DNA from: Flavobacteriaceae bacterium
GTDB taxonomy: Bacteria > Bacteroidota > Bacteroidia > Flavobacteriales > Flavobacteriaceae
NCBI GenBank assembly: GCA_018672145.1
Contig: JABHGH010000084.1
Location: 1-7,073, forward strand
DNA length: 7,073 nt
Direction: 5' to 3'
The stretch's first letter is position 1. Each line of letters opens with the position of its first letter. Positions 1 to 6,801 of this stretch are shown here, in pieces. The translations under genes were made by a program, and so were the position numbers. The notes below the pieces were generated by a model. It was not told the DNA's origin. It did no database searches and saw only the letters and a program-made list of their open reading frames with translations.

Positions 1-170
1 AAATTGTTTTGTAAAACAAAATCATCGGCGGAACAGGGCTCTTCGGTTTGGTGAAAGTGAATTTTGGTTTCTTCACATTCTATGTGGTCATGATTTGCAA
101 GTTCATGGGCATAGACAAACAAACTTGGTAAAAAAATAGTGAGAGCAAGAAAAAAACGAATAAAGATCAA
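1..170 (-). CDS. Small secreted His/Cys-rich protein, 5' part only
   Basis: I do not recognise this protein. Reading the minus strand from a TTG at 168-170 gives an open frame of 56 codons that leaves the window at its left edge, so the C-terminus is missing. Residues 1-21 form a classic signal peptide: a hydrophobic run with one Arg (IFIRFFLALTIFLPSLF) ending in V-Y-A, a good signal peptidase I site, so export to the periplasm or beyond is likely. The first 25 mature residues hold five His (22, 27, 29, 38, 40) and two Cys (32, 46) plus several acidic residues, which suggests metal binding; this is inference. The TTG is one base after the DUF6787 stop codon, so the gene is probably translated from the same operon mRNA. 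There is no ATG in this frame nearby; the frame stays open upstream through the A9 tract, so the exact start is uncertain. Confidence 0.55.
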   Translation of the reverse strand, partial: MIFIRFFLALTIFLPSLFVYAHELANHDHIECEETKIHFHQTEEPCSADDFVLQNN

Positions 171-171
171 G

Positions 172-486
172 CTACTTTTTTTTTGTGGTTTTATCGAGAT
201 GGAGTCCCATACGCGACAGCATTTTTTTTTCAAAGTTCCAAAAAAACTGGAATTCACCAAATAATGTGCCACATAAAACCAGTATGACTTGATAAATTGG
301 AAAGATCACAAGTATCCGAAATGGCCAATATAACCAAAGGGAAGTGTTTTCAGGAGTGAGTCCCAACCAATGGGTGAGTGGTTCGGCAAGCATAGCAGAC
401 ACACTTCCTGTTATCCCAAAGACAACGAAAATGATTATCAAATGAAAATTAGAGCGAATGCCCCAACGCTGCTTAAGCTTTTTCAT
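172..486 (-). CDS. DUF6787 family small inner-membrane protein
   Basis: This 104-residue protein has a basic N-terminus (KKLKQRWGI), a hydrophobic segment at about 15-35, a short loop, a second hydrophobic segment at about 52-78, and a charged, Lys-rich tail ending KKK. Two transmembrane helices in the inner membrane are the natural reading. The conserved-looking blocks RWGI, FPIYQVILVLCGTLFGEF and FEKKMLSRMG fit the Bacteroidota family DUF6787 as I remember it; no function is known to me. Some databases label relatives as diacylglyceryl transferases, but at this length, and without the Lgt core, that label should not be trusted. The ATG lies three bases after the serA stop, with no room for a ribosome binding site, so translational coupling to serA is likely. 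The reading frame contains two A9 tracts on the coding strand (222-230 and 176-184), the second just before the stop codon. Confidence 0.85.
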   Translation of the reverse strand: MKKLKQRWGIRSNFHLIIIFVVFGITGSVSAMLAEPLTHWLGLTPENTSLWLYWPFRILVIFPIYQVILVLCGTLFGEFQFFWNFEKKMLSRMGLHLDKTTKKK

Positions 487-489
487 GGG

Positions 490-1443
490 TTAACGCAAAA
501 TGGAATGAATCTGTTGCGCAAGCTCCGTCCCAATGCGGTCTTGTGCTTCTTTGGTTGCTGCTCCGATGTGTGGTGTGAGGGATATCTTTGGATGCATCAG
601 GACTTGCATAGCAGGGACAGGTTCGTTGTCAAACGTGTCCAAACCAGCAAAACTCAACTGACCACTTTCAAGAGCATCAAGCAATGCGACTTCATCGACA
701 ACGCCACCACGAGCGGCATTGATAAGTCCAGCGCCTTTTTTCATCATACCCATTTCCTTTTTTCCAATCACAGGCTTGTCCTGTGCAGGAACGTGTAAAC
801 TGATAAAATCTGCCTCTTTCAGTACAGCCTCGAAACTGTTCATCTCAACGGGAACATCAACCTCAGCTCCGTTACCCAATACCACCTTGACCTCTGCCTT
901 GTCCATAAATGGGTCATGCGCAACGACATTCATGCCGACACCAAGCGCAATCTTAGCAGTCTCTTGTCCAATACGTCCAAAACCAATGACTCCCATGGTC
1001 TTTCCACGGAGTTCAGAACCGCCAGCATAATTTTTCTTTAGCATCTTAAACTTGGTTTCACCTTCCAAGGGCATTTGACGGTTGGCATCATAAAGAAAAC
1101 GAACGCCACCATATAGATGTGCAAACACCAATTCGGCAACAGAGGATGAGGATGCAGCAGGAGTATTGATGACATGCAATCCTTTTTTGCGTGCATACTC
1201 TACATCGATATTGTCCATTCCAACGCCACCGCGCCCAATGATTTTTAAACCTGGACAAGCATCAATTAATGCCTTACGGACTGTGGTTGCACTACGCACC
1301 AACAACACGTTGATTTTATTTTCATTAATGTGGTTTTCCAATTGTTCTTGCGCCACGTTTGTGGTGCTCACTTCATATCCCATTGCTTCTAATGCTTCAA
1401 CACCAGAGTTAGATATGCCGTCATTTGCGAGTATTTTTCCCAT
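490..1443 (-). CDS. serA: D-3-phosphoglycerate dehydrogenase, short form without ACT domain
   Basis: This enzyme oxidises 3-phosphoglycerate to 3-phosphohydroxypyruvate with NAD+, the first step of the phosphorylated serine pathway, in the cytoplasm. The 317 residues cover the two domains of the D-2-hydroxyacid dehydrogenase family. The split substrate-binding domain is at about 1-100 and 290-317, and the Rossmann domain is at about 105-288 with the dinucleotide motif GFGRIG at 154-159. Asp177 (in HDP) is the expected NAD-ribose ligand. The catalytic triad is visible as Arg245 (NAARGG), Glu274 (DNEP) and His292 (PHIGA). The protein ends soon after the catalytic domain and lacks the C-terminal ACT domain that gives serine feedback inhibition in E. 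coli SerA. It is a short-form enzyme rather than a broken one, because the fold is complete. The gene starts 7 nt after serC. Other family members (glyoxylate or hydroxypyruvate reductases) have similar motifs; the serC neighbour decides the call. Confidence 0.93.
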   Translation of the reverse strand: MGKILANDGISNSGVEALEAMGYEVSTTNVAQEQLENHINENKINVLLVRSATTVRKALIDACPGLKIIGRGGVGMDNIDVEYARKKGLHVINTPAASSSSVAELVFAHLYGGVRFLYDANRQMPLEGETKFKMLKKNYAGGSELRGKTMGVIGFGRIGQETAKIALGVGMNVVAHDPFMDKAEVKVVLGNGAEVDVPVEMNSFEAVLKEADFISLHVPAQDKPVIGKKEMGMMKKGAGLINAARGGVVDEVALLDALESGQLSFAGLDTFDNEPVPAMQVLMHPKISLTPHIGAATKEAQDRIGTELAQQIHSILR

Positions 1444-1450
1444 AATTTTT

Positions 1451-2515
1451 TTAAGCTATTCGTTCTAATTCTTTCATCACATCGACAAGTACCTGCACCG
1501 ATTCTTGAGGTAAAGCATTGTACATGGATGCGCGGTATCCCCCGACAGAGCGGTGACCATTGATTCCGTTGATCAATGCATCTGCGCACATGCTGTCAAA
1601 CTTTTCTTTGAGACTTGCTTCTTCTAAAGTGAATGTGGCATTCATCGTGCTGCGGTCCTCCATAGCTGCAAACCCTTTGAACAATGGATTTCGATCGATC
1701 TCACCATACATCAATGCTGCTTTGGCATTGTTTTTTTCTTCAATAGCAGATATCCCCCCCAGATTTGTTAACCATTCAAGAGTGAGCATAGAAGTATAGA
1801 CCGCAAAAACAGGAGGTGTGTTAAACATACTGTCTTTTGAGGCATGAATGCTATAGTCTAGCATCGATGGTATTTTATGTGTCACCTTGCCCAAAACATC
1901 TTCTTTGACAATGACCAAAGTTGTGCCTGCTGGGCCCATATTTTTTTGCGCACCTGCGTAGATGATTCCAAATTTTGAGAAATCAAGTTGACGAGAAAAA
2001 ATATCGGAACTCGAGTCACTTACCAGTACCGCATCGCTTTCTGGTAGCGTTTTGATTTGTGTTCCAAAAATGGTATTGTTGGTCGTGATATGGAGGTAAT
2101 CAGCATCTGCTGGAACCTCAATGTTTTTTGGTATGTAGTTAAAATTGGCATCAGCCGATGAACCAACTTCTACAACTTCACCCAAGAGTTTCGCTTCTTT
2201 AATCGCTTTAGTGGCCCAAGTTCCTGTATTGAGATAAGCACCTTTGTTTTCCAACAAGTTGTATGCTGTGGCAAGGAATTGCATACTGGCACCGCCCTGT
2301 AAAAAGAGTGCTTTGTATCCTTTTCCAGTCAAACCAAGCAAGTCCAAAGCCGAAGCACATGCCTTGTCCATGATCTCAATAAAAGCGGGACTACGGTGAG
2401 AGATTTCGATGAGTGATAATCCGGAACCGTCCAACTCTTGAACGGCATGTGCAGCCTTTTGCATTACGCTATCTGGTAATATGCAAGGTCCTGCGCTGAA
2501 ATTATGTTTTTTCAT
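1451..2515 (-). CDS. serC: Phosphoserine aminotransferase
   Basis: This PLP enzyme transfers an amino group from glutamate to 3-phosphohydroxypyruvate, giving O-phosphoserine; the same family also acts on 3-hydroxy-4-phosphohydroxythreonine in PLP synthesis. I take the ATG at 2513-2515 as the start, giving 354 residues beginning MKKHNFSAGP, the family's usual opening. A 9-residue extension from an upstream TTG is possible but does not match the family. Visible landmarks are FLQGGASMQF at 71-80 (cofactor phosphate contact), VSDSSSDIFSR at 165-175 with Asp167 before the cofactor lysine region, the PLP-binding lysine Lys191 in AGAQKNMGPAG, FNTPPVF at 231-237, and the C-terminal HRSVGGYRASMYNA at 321-334. 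Its length is normal for SerC. It sits 68 nt downstream of the acyl-CoA reductase gene and 7 nt upstream of serA, so it is almost certainly co-transcribed with serA. No good promoter is seen in the 68-nt gap, only a weak TTTCTTTG at 2532-2539. Confidence 0.96.
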   Translation of the reverse strand: MKKHNFSAGPCILPDSVMQKAAHAVQELDGSGLSLIEISHRSPAFIEIMDKACASALDLLGLTGKGYKALFLQGGASMQFLATAYNLLENKGAYLNTGTWATKAIKEAKLLGEVVEVGSSADANFNYIPKNIEVPADADYLHITTNNTIFGTQIKTLPESDAVLVSDSSSDIFSRQLDFSKFGIIYAGAQKNMGPAGTTLVIVKEDVLGKVTHKIPSMLDYSIHASKDSMFNTPPVFAVYTSMLTLEWLTNLGGISAIEEKNNAKAALMYGEIDRNPLFKGFAAMEDRSTMNATFTLEEASLKEKFDSMCADALINGINGHRSVGGYRASMYNALPQESVQVLVDVMKELERIA

Positions 2516-2583
2516 AGCTGAAAATTCTGTGCAAAGAAACAAAAAGGTAGTCGCTTCTCTTTACTTTAGCGTTAATTTTTTAG

Positions 2584-3642
2584 TTAATTTTTCAACAAAA
2601 AGGCAAGGGTGTCTACGTTGTCTGCATAGTCGTCCAACTTTGGTGATTGCGCTTGACCCATGGCAACGGCATTTTCGACTTTGCTGTTGGTGACAACACA
2701 CTGTATGTTTTCTTGTTGTGATTCTATGGCTTTTTCAACTTCCGAGTGCTTGTCATAATAGCTGTAATACAAGCAAGCGATTGGCGAAGAAAGTTGATCG
2801 TCCTCCTTTAGAATCACAAAACCATTATCGAGTAACGGCTCTTGATTCATCAAGAATATAGCCTTGTTATAGTCATAATTGTTTGCGTATGCGTTGTGGT
2901 TAATCATTGAGCGATGCTGGTATAGCGCACCAAACAAAATGTCAAAATCATACCCACGTGGCACCCAAAGCTTGGATACGCTTCTGCATCCCAATCCAAA
3001 GTAACGACAAATATCATTTGAGAGTCCTTGTAATTGGTCAGCTGTTTCTTTTCCGTCCAAAACAGCAACACTATTGCGATTGCGTCGAATGATATGTGGT
3101 TTGTCAGAAAAGTAATAGGAAAAATATCGACTGCTGTTGTTACTCCCCGTTGCAATTACTTTATCCACGCTTCCAAGTTGATCGGAAATCAAGGATACAC
3201 GAGACGCCCAATGGGGATAGATGTCAAAAAGAATATCCAGCAAAGCAGGAAGGAGTATATTGTCTTTAGACGACATTTTAATTTTGGCCTTATGACCACT
3301 AATTAAAACCGATAATACATCATGAAGCCCAACCAATGGTAGGTTGCCAGCTAAGACCAACCCCACGACTTGTTCGGTCTCTGTGGGGTCTGGGTAGCCA
3401 GAAAGCCAAGAGGTAAGATTGTCCTTTTGCAGGAGTTGACCCCAGTCTCGCAAAGCTGCTTCACAATGTTCTTTCGTAAACCAAGCGTTGTGAATTGGTG
3501 CAAGTTTCACGGCATCCGCAAGAAGGGAATGTGTTTTTGTTGTGGTGTTTAGGTGACTTATATAATTGGTCAGTTGCGAACCCAAAGCATCAAGCGCAAA
3601 AATAGCGTCTTGAAATCCACTCATAGATTTGTTGTTGTTCAT
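2584..3642 (-). CDS. LuxC-like acyl-CoA reductase family protein
   Basis: This 352-residue cytoplasmic protein resembles the LuxC acyl-CoA/acyl-protein reductase family, a branch of the aldehyde dehydrogenase superfamily that reduces an acyl thioester to an aldehyde with NADPH. The segment at about 92-138 (VVGLVLAGNLPLVGLHDVLS, then KIKMSSKDNILLPALLDIL) matches the LuxC core. The segment at 157-197 (DKVIATGSN, then HIIRRNRNSVAVL) follows in the expected order. Cys219 in FGLGCRSVSK sits where the family has its catalytic nucleophile. It is shorter than true LuxC (about 480 residues), and no luxD, luxE or luciferase genes are nearby, so bioluminescence is not implied and the real substrate is unknown. 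Start choice: ATG at 3640-3642 as given, or Met7 (3622-3624), whose product MSGFQDAIFALDAL looks closer to the usual family N-terminus. It heads the serC-serA operon and is divergent from the ferredoxin gene, a possible electron-transfer partner (inference). Confidence 0.82.
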   Translation of the reverse strand: MNNNKSMSGFQDAIFALDALGSQLTNYISHLNTTTKTHSLLADAVKLAPIHNAWFTKEHCEAALRDWGQLLQKDNLTSWLSGYPDPTETEQVVGLVLAGNLPLVGLHDVLSVLISGHKAKIKMSSKDNILLPALLDILFDIYPHWASRVSLISDQLGSVDKVIATGSNNSSRYFSYYFSDKPHIIRRNRNSVAVLDGKETADQLQGLSNDICRYFGLGCRSVSKLWVPRGYDFDILFGALYQHRSMINHNAYANNYDYNKAIFLMNQEPLLDNGFVILKEDDQLSSPIACLYYSYYDKHSEVEKAIESQQENIQCVVTNSKVENAVAMGQAQSPKLDDYADNVDTLAFLLKN

Positions 3643-3659
3643 GGTAGCACTTACTTTTG
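3628..3659 (+). promoter_or_regulatory. Bacteroidota-type promoter for the ferredoxin gene
   Basis: A TTTG at 3628-3631 is followed after 20 nt by TACTTTTG at 3652-3659. This matches the Bacteroidota primary sigma factor pattern (TTG or TTTG about 19-20 nt before TAnnTTTG). Transcription would start near 3664-3666, leaving a leader of about 17 nt before the ATG at 3682. The -33 element lies inside the first codons of the divergent reductase gene. This is a motif match only. Confidence 0.6.
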
Positions 3660-3688
3660 CAAAAATAAATCAATTTATAGAATGGCAA
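3660..3688 (-). promoter_or_regulatory. Bacteroidota-type promoter for the reductase-serC-serA operon
   Basis: On the minus strand TTG (3688-3686) is followed after 18 nt by TATTTTTG (3667-3660), a full TAnnTTTG match. The expected start near 3653 gives a leader of about 11 nt to the ATG at 3642, or about 29 nt to Met7. The -33 element overlaps codons 2-3 of the ferredoxin gene. The -7 box directly abuts that of the opposing promoter. This is a motif match only. Confidence 0.55.
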
Positions 3689-4035
3689 TCATTATCACAG
3701 ACGAATGTATCAATTGCGGGGCATGTGAGCCCGAATGTCCAAACACAGCCATATTTGAAGGTGCTTTCGACTGGACATATGCAGAGGGGACCAGTCTGTC
3801 AGGAGATGTAGTGTTGCCCAACGGAAAAGCAGTAAATGCTCATGAAGCACAAGAGCCTATTTCAGATGAGGTATATTTTATCGCTCCCGATAAGTGCACA
3901 GAGTGTAAGGGTTTTCACGATGAGCCACAGTGTGCTGCCGTTTGTCCTGTAGATTGTTGTGTGCCCGATGAAGATCACGAAGAGACGGAAGAAGTACTGT
4001 TGGGCAAACAACGTTTTATGCACCCAGAAGAATAA
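3682..4035 (+). CDS. 2[4Fe-4S] ferredoxin, Allochromatium type with inter-cluster insert
   Basis: This is a 117-residue soluble electron carrier. The first cluster motif is C9-x2-C12-x2-C15-x3-C19-P. The second is C72-x2-C75-x8-C84-x3-C88-P, the spaced form (8 residues between the second and third Cys) typical of Allochromatium-type low-potential ferredoxins. Two extra Cys follow at 92-93. The ends also match that type: MAIIITDECINCGACEPECP at the start, and CPVDC followed by an acidic HEETEEVLLGKQ tail. Unlike the roughly 80-residue classical proteins, it has about 25 extra residues between the two motifs (around 25-65). The start is the ATG at 3682, immediately before the family N-terminus; the frame remains open upstream to 3553, but that extension runs through the promoter and the divergent gene. 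It is monocistronic, ending at the hairpin at 4036. Its partner is unknown; the divergent reductase is a candidate. Confidence 0.92.
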   Translation: MAIIITDECINCGACEPECPNTAIFEGAFDWTYAEGTSLSGDVVLPNGKAVNAHEAQEPISDEVYFIAPDKCTECKGFHDEPQCAAVCPVDCCVPDEDHEETEEVLLGKQRFMHPEE

Positions 4036-4068
4036 AAAAAAAGTTGTGATAAAATCACAACTTTTTTT
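4036..4068. terminator. Bidirectional intrinsic terminator
   Basis: A 15-bp perfect inverted repeat (AAAAAAAGTTGTGAT at 4036-4050, its complement at 4054-4068) surrounds an AAA loop. The core stem GTTGTGAT/ATCACAAC is flanked by A7 on one side and T7 on the other, so either strand gives a hairpin with a U tract. It begins directly after the ferredoxin stop (4033-4035) and lies 18 nt beyond the receptor gene's stop (4087-4089), so it fits a shared terminator for these convergent genes. Confidence 0.88.
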
Positions 4069-4086
4069 AAATCGATTAAAGTTTTT

Positions 4087-6774
4087 TTAAAAACTGAAAT
4101 TCAGACTAGAAAATATATATCGACCATCAGACCCCATTTGAACAGAATCTGCAAGTCCACCTTGGTCAGTCCACCCATCAAATTGAGATGTTGGATAAGC
4201 ATTCAATAAATTATTCGAACCAATCAACCATTGCAAGTTTTTGTTCAATTTGTACCCAACACTAATATCCACAATTTGGGCGGCCTCATAGGTGTCTGTA
4301 GCAACATCATATAAAGCTTGGGCCTCTGCTTCTGTTGTAGCAGGACTATCGACCCATTGAAAATCTTGTAAAATGACTTCGCTAAAATGTGTCACTGACA
4401 AATTAGCAAAGAACTTTTTACTTTTTAAATTAAGGTTTAATCCAAATTTTTGATTAGGAGAAGCAGCCTCTAGGTAGGCCTGAGAAAAAGGTCCGAAAAA
4501 AGTAAACTCATTGAGGTCTCCGTGATTTATATTTTTAATTTCTAAAGTATTTAGGTTCCCAACTAAAGTCGTGTTTATGTTAAGGTCATCGCCTACATTG
4601 AAATTATACCCCAAGACAATGTCAACCCCACTGGTTTTTGTATCAACGCCGTTGGCAAAAAACTGAGCTGCGTCAACATTTAATGGGCCTAAAATGTTTT
4701 GATCATTAAAATTGTCGGTAAGTATAATTCGGTCATCAACAGATATTGAGTAAGTGTCAATGGTTGCTGTAAAAGCATTTTTTTTGTAAGTAATACCCAC
4801 ACTAGCATTATTTGCTTTTTCTTCATTGAGTTGTCCAATTCCAAATGCTCTTGTAACGGTGCTATTATTGGCCGAAAGTAAAGAGGGTACCGATGCCCCA
4901 GCAACGATATTGTTGAATACCAAATTATAATAAATCTGTGCCAAAGAGGGTGCTCTAAACCCTGTAGAAACAGACCCTCTCAGGTTGAGGTGGTCACTAA
5001 GCTTATAACGCACCGCTAACTTTCCATTGAGCGTTTTGCCAAAGTCACTGTAGTTTTCGAAGCGAAATGCTGTTGCAACTAAAAAGTTTTCACTCAGATT
5101 GATTTCTCCATCTGCATAAACACTAAAGTTATTACGATATCGATTCACTTTATTGTATGGGCTGTATCCTGGAAATCCCTGCGAACCACCATCTAAAATG
5201 TCTCCGTTTGCATCAACAGCAACATTTTGAATCGCAGGATTATTGATCAAGTTTCCTTCTGCATCATAGATTCCATAAGAAGCTTCCTCTCCAGCAAAAA
5301 TTTCAAAGTTCTCTTTTCGATACTCAATCCCAAACGCCAAATTTAATCCTGAAGCAACGTCATCAAAAACTTTGTTCAAATCCAAATTGGTAACATGCTG
5401 GGAAAGAAAATGACCACCTGCATCAAAGTCTGTAGGGGAAGCGTCTTGAAGAGATGCATTGTTTGAGTCTTTTGTGTAGTAATGAAAATTGTTTTTTCCA
5501 TAACTGTGACTAAAATCTAATTTCCATCCGCTTTCATATTCATGAAAGATTCCGGCAGAAATTGAATTATCGTCGATCACTGAAGTAATTCTGGGTGTAA
5601 AACCATTGGGATACAAACTAGGAACTGATCTGTTATCACCATCTGCTAAGCTGCTTCTTGAAAACGCATAGGCGTTAGTGTCTCTATTGCTTCTTCCACC
5701 AAAGGCATACATCTCAGTACGGTCATTGATAGGTAAGGAAGCATTGATCATAAAATTAAAACTTTCCACGCCAGCACTTCCGTATCCTTTTCTCCAAGAA
5801 AATCCAGGTCTAAGTGTGTTGTTTTTTGAAACTAGTTCTGTTGTAAAATTGACAAAACCACCTTTGTCGTTAAGGGACACACCATAATTTGATTGGATTT
5901 TTAGCGTTTCGCCATCCATGCTTTTGTCATTGCCGTCAAGTCTGTTTTTGCCTTCGACATTGTAAAGTGTTTCACCTGATTTAGCTTCCCAGCCCTCACC
6001 AATGGCAGTGCTATATGCGCCATAAGTAACGCCAAAAGAGAACTCATCTGTGTTGTCATTCAAAATGATGTTGATGATACCAGCAATTGCATCAGAACCA
6101 TATTGTGCGGATGCTCCATCTCGTAGGACTTCAATTTTTTTAATGGCTGTAGTCGGTATGGCATTTAAGTCCGTTCCTGAGTTTCCTCGACCACGTGTAC
6201 CAAACACATTCACCAGAGAAGATTGATGTCTTCTTTTACCATTGATTAGTACCAGCGTTTGATCTGGCCCAAGCCCCCTAAGCGAAGCAGGTACGATATG
6301 GTCTGCACCATCGGATCCAGATTGCTTTGTGGCATTAAATGAAGGTGCAGCATATTGTAGTATATCAGTAGCCTCCACCTTACCAGTACTTGAAGCTATT
6401 CCTGAAACGTTAATGACATCAACGGGAACGGGACTGTCGGCCGATGTTCTTCCACCGGTCCTCGAGCCAGTGATGACAATTTCATCTAGTTGTTCTCCTT
6501 CCACAAGCGTAACATTAATCTCTGACTGGGAGTCTACCAAAACTTCTTTCGAAGCATATCCGACATAGCTGAAAATGAGCGTAGAATTCTTAGGCACTTC
6601 AAGAGTGTAGTTGCCATAAAAATCGGTTAACGTGCCATTTGACGTGTCTTTTTCTATAATATTTACACCAATAATGGGTTGACCGTATTCATCTTGTACA
6701 TGTCCATTGATTTGAACTTGAGCGTGAGATGAAAATATTGAAACAAAGAAAAGTATTGTGATTATCCGTAACAT
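4087..6774 (-). CDS. TonB-dependent outer-membrane receptor, substrate unknown
   Basis: This is an 895-residue gated outer-membrane transporter energised by TonB-ExbBD. Residues 1-18 are a signal peptide (hydrophobic core, cleavage expected after SHA). Residues 19-91 form a CarboxypepD_reg-like domain (INGHVQDEYGQPIIGVNI, then GTLTDFYGNYTL and FSYVGYAS), common in Bacteroidota receptors. DEIVITG at 97-103 is a TonB-box-like linker. The plug spans about 113-238, with LRGLGPDQTLVLINGKRRH at 165-183 and IEVLRDGASAQYGSDAIAG at 214-232. The rest is the 22-strand-type barrel, ending in aromatic NFSF as expected for a BAM signal. It is more like the general iron-complex/orphan receptor class than SusC, and no SusD-like gene is adjacent. 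The substrate cannot be told from sequence. The gene is monocistronic in view, convergent with the ferredoxin gene and divergent from ychF. No frameshift is apparent. Confidence 0.93.
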   Translation of the reverse strand: MLRIITILFFVSIFSSHAQVQINGHVQDEYGQPIIGVNIIEKDTSNGTLTDFYGNYTLEVPKNSTLIFSYVGYASKEVLVDSQSEINVTLVEGEQLDEIVITGSRTGGRTSADSPVPVDVINVSGIASSTGKVEATDILQYAAPSFNATKQSGSDGADHIVPASLRGLGPDQTLVLINGKRRHQSSLVNVFGTRGRGNSGTDLNAIPTTAIKKIEVLRDGASAQYGSDAIAGIINIILNDNTDEFSFGVTYGAYSTAIGEGWEAKSGETLYNVEGKNRLDGNDKSMDGETLKIQSNYGVSLNDKGGFVNFTTELVSKNNTLRPGFSWRKGYGSAGVESFNFMINASLPINDRTEMYAFGGRSNRDTNAYAFSRSSLADGDNRSVPSLYPNGFTPRITSVIDDNSISAGIFHEYESGWKLDFSHSYGKNNFHYYTKDSNNASLQDASPTDFDAGGHFLSQHVTNLDLNKVFDDVASGLNLAFGIEYRKENFEIFAGEEASYGIYDAEGNLINNPAIQNVAVDANGDILDGGSQGFPGYSPYNKVNRYRNNFSVYADGEINLSENFLVATAFRFENYSDFGKTLNGKLAVRYKLSDHLNLRGSVSTGFRAPSLAQIYYNLVFNNIVAGASVPSLLSANNSTVTRAFGIGQLNEEKANNASVGITYKKNAFTATIDTYSISVDDRIILTDNFNDQNILGPLNVDAAQFFANGVDTKTSGVDIVLGYNFNVGDDLNINTTLVGNLNTLEIKNINHGDLNEFTFFGPFSQAYLEAASPNQKFGLNLNLKSKKFFANLSVTHFSEVILQDFQWVDSPATTEAEAQALYDVATDTYEAAQIVDISVGYKLNKNLQWLIGSNNLLNAYPTSQFDGWTDQGGLADSVQMGSDGRYIFSSLNFSF

Positions 6775-6801
6775 AAATTTTTATTTAAAATGAGGGTTTT
6801 C

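Noticed and set aside
222..230. A9 tract inside the DUF6787 gene as a phase-variation switch
   Set aside because: The frame is intact and homopolymer A tracts are common in this low-GC genome; nothing supports switching.
370..798. 142-codon open frame on the plus strand
   Set aside because: It is antisense to DUF6787 and serA, with no recognisable domain; the minus-strand genes explain the coding signal.
490..1443. SerA as a truncated pseudogene because it lacks ACT
   Set aside because: All catalytic and NAD-binding residues and both halves of the substrate domain are present; the short form is a normal family variant.
2516..2542. Upstream TTG start for serC adding nine residues
   Set aside because: The added residues do not match the SerC N-terminus, while the ATG at 2515 gives the expected MKKHNFSAGP opening.
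2516..2583. Possible internal promoter before serC (TTTCTTTG at 2532-2539)
   Set aside because: One mismatch in the -7 box and no TTG at the right distance upstream; too weak to list as a feature.
2571..2592. Direct repeat GTTAATTTTT, two copies 2 nt apart near the reductase stop
   Set aside because: Low-complexity A/T sequence of ten bases, easily expected by chance here; no element structure around it.
2904..3306. Open frames of 60-90 codons on both strands inside the reductase gene
   Set aside because: They overlap a clearly recognisable family protein in other frames and show no domain or start signal of their own.
3553..3681. 43-codon N-terminal extension of the ferredoxin frame
   Set aside because: It is antisense to the reductase gene, crosses the divergent promoters, and lies before a canonical ferredoxin N-terminus.
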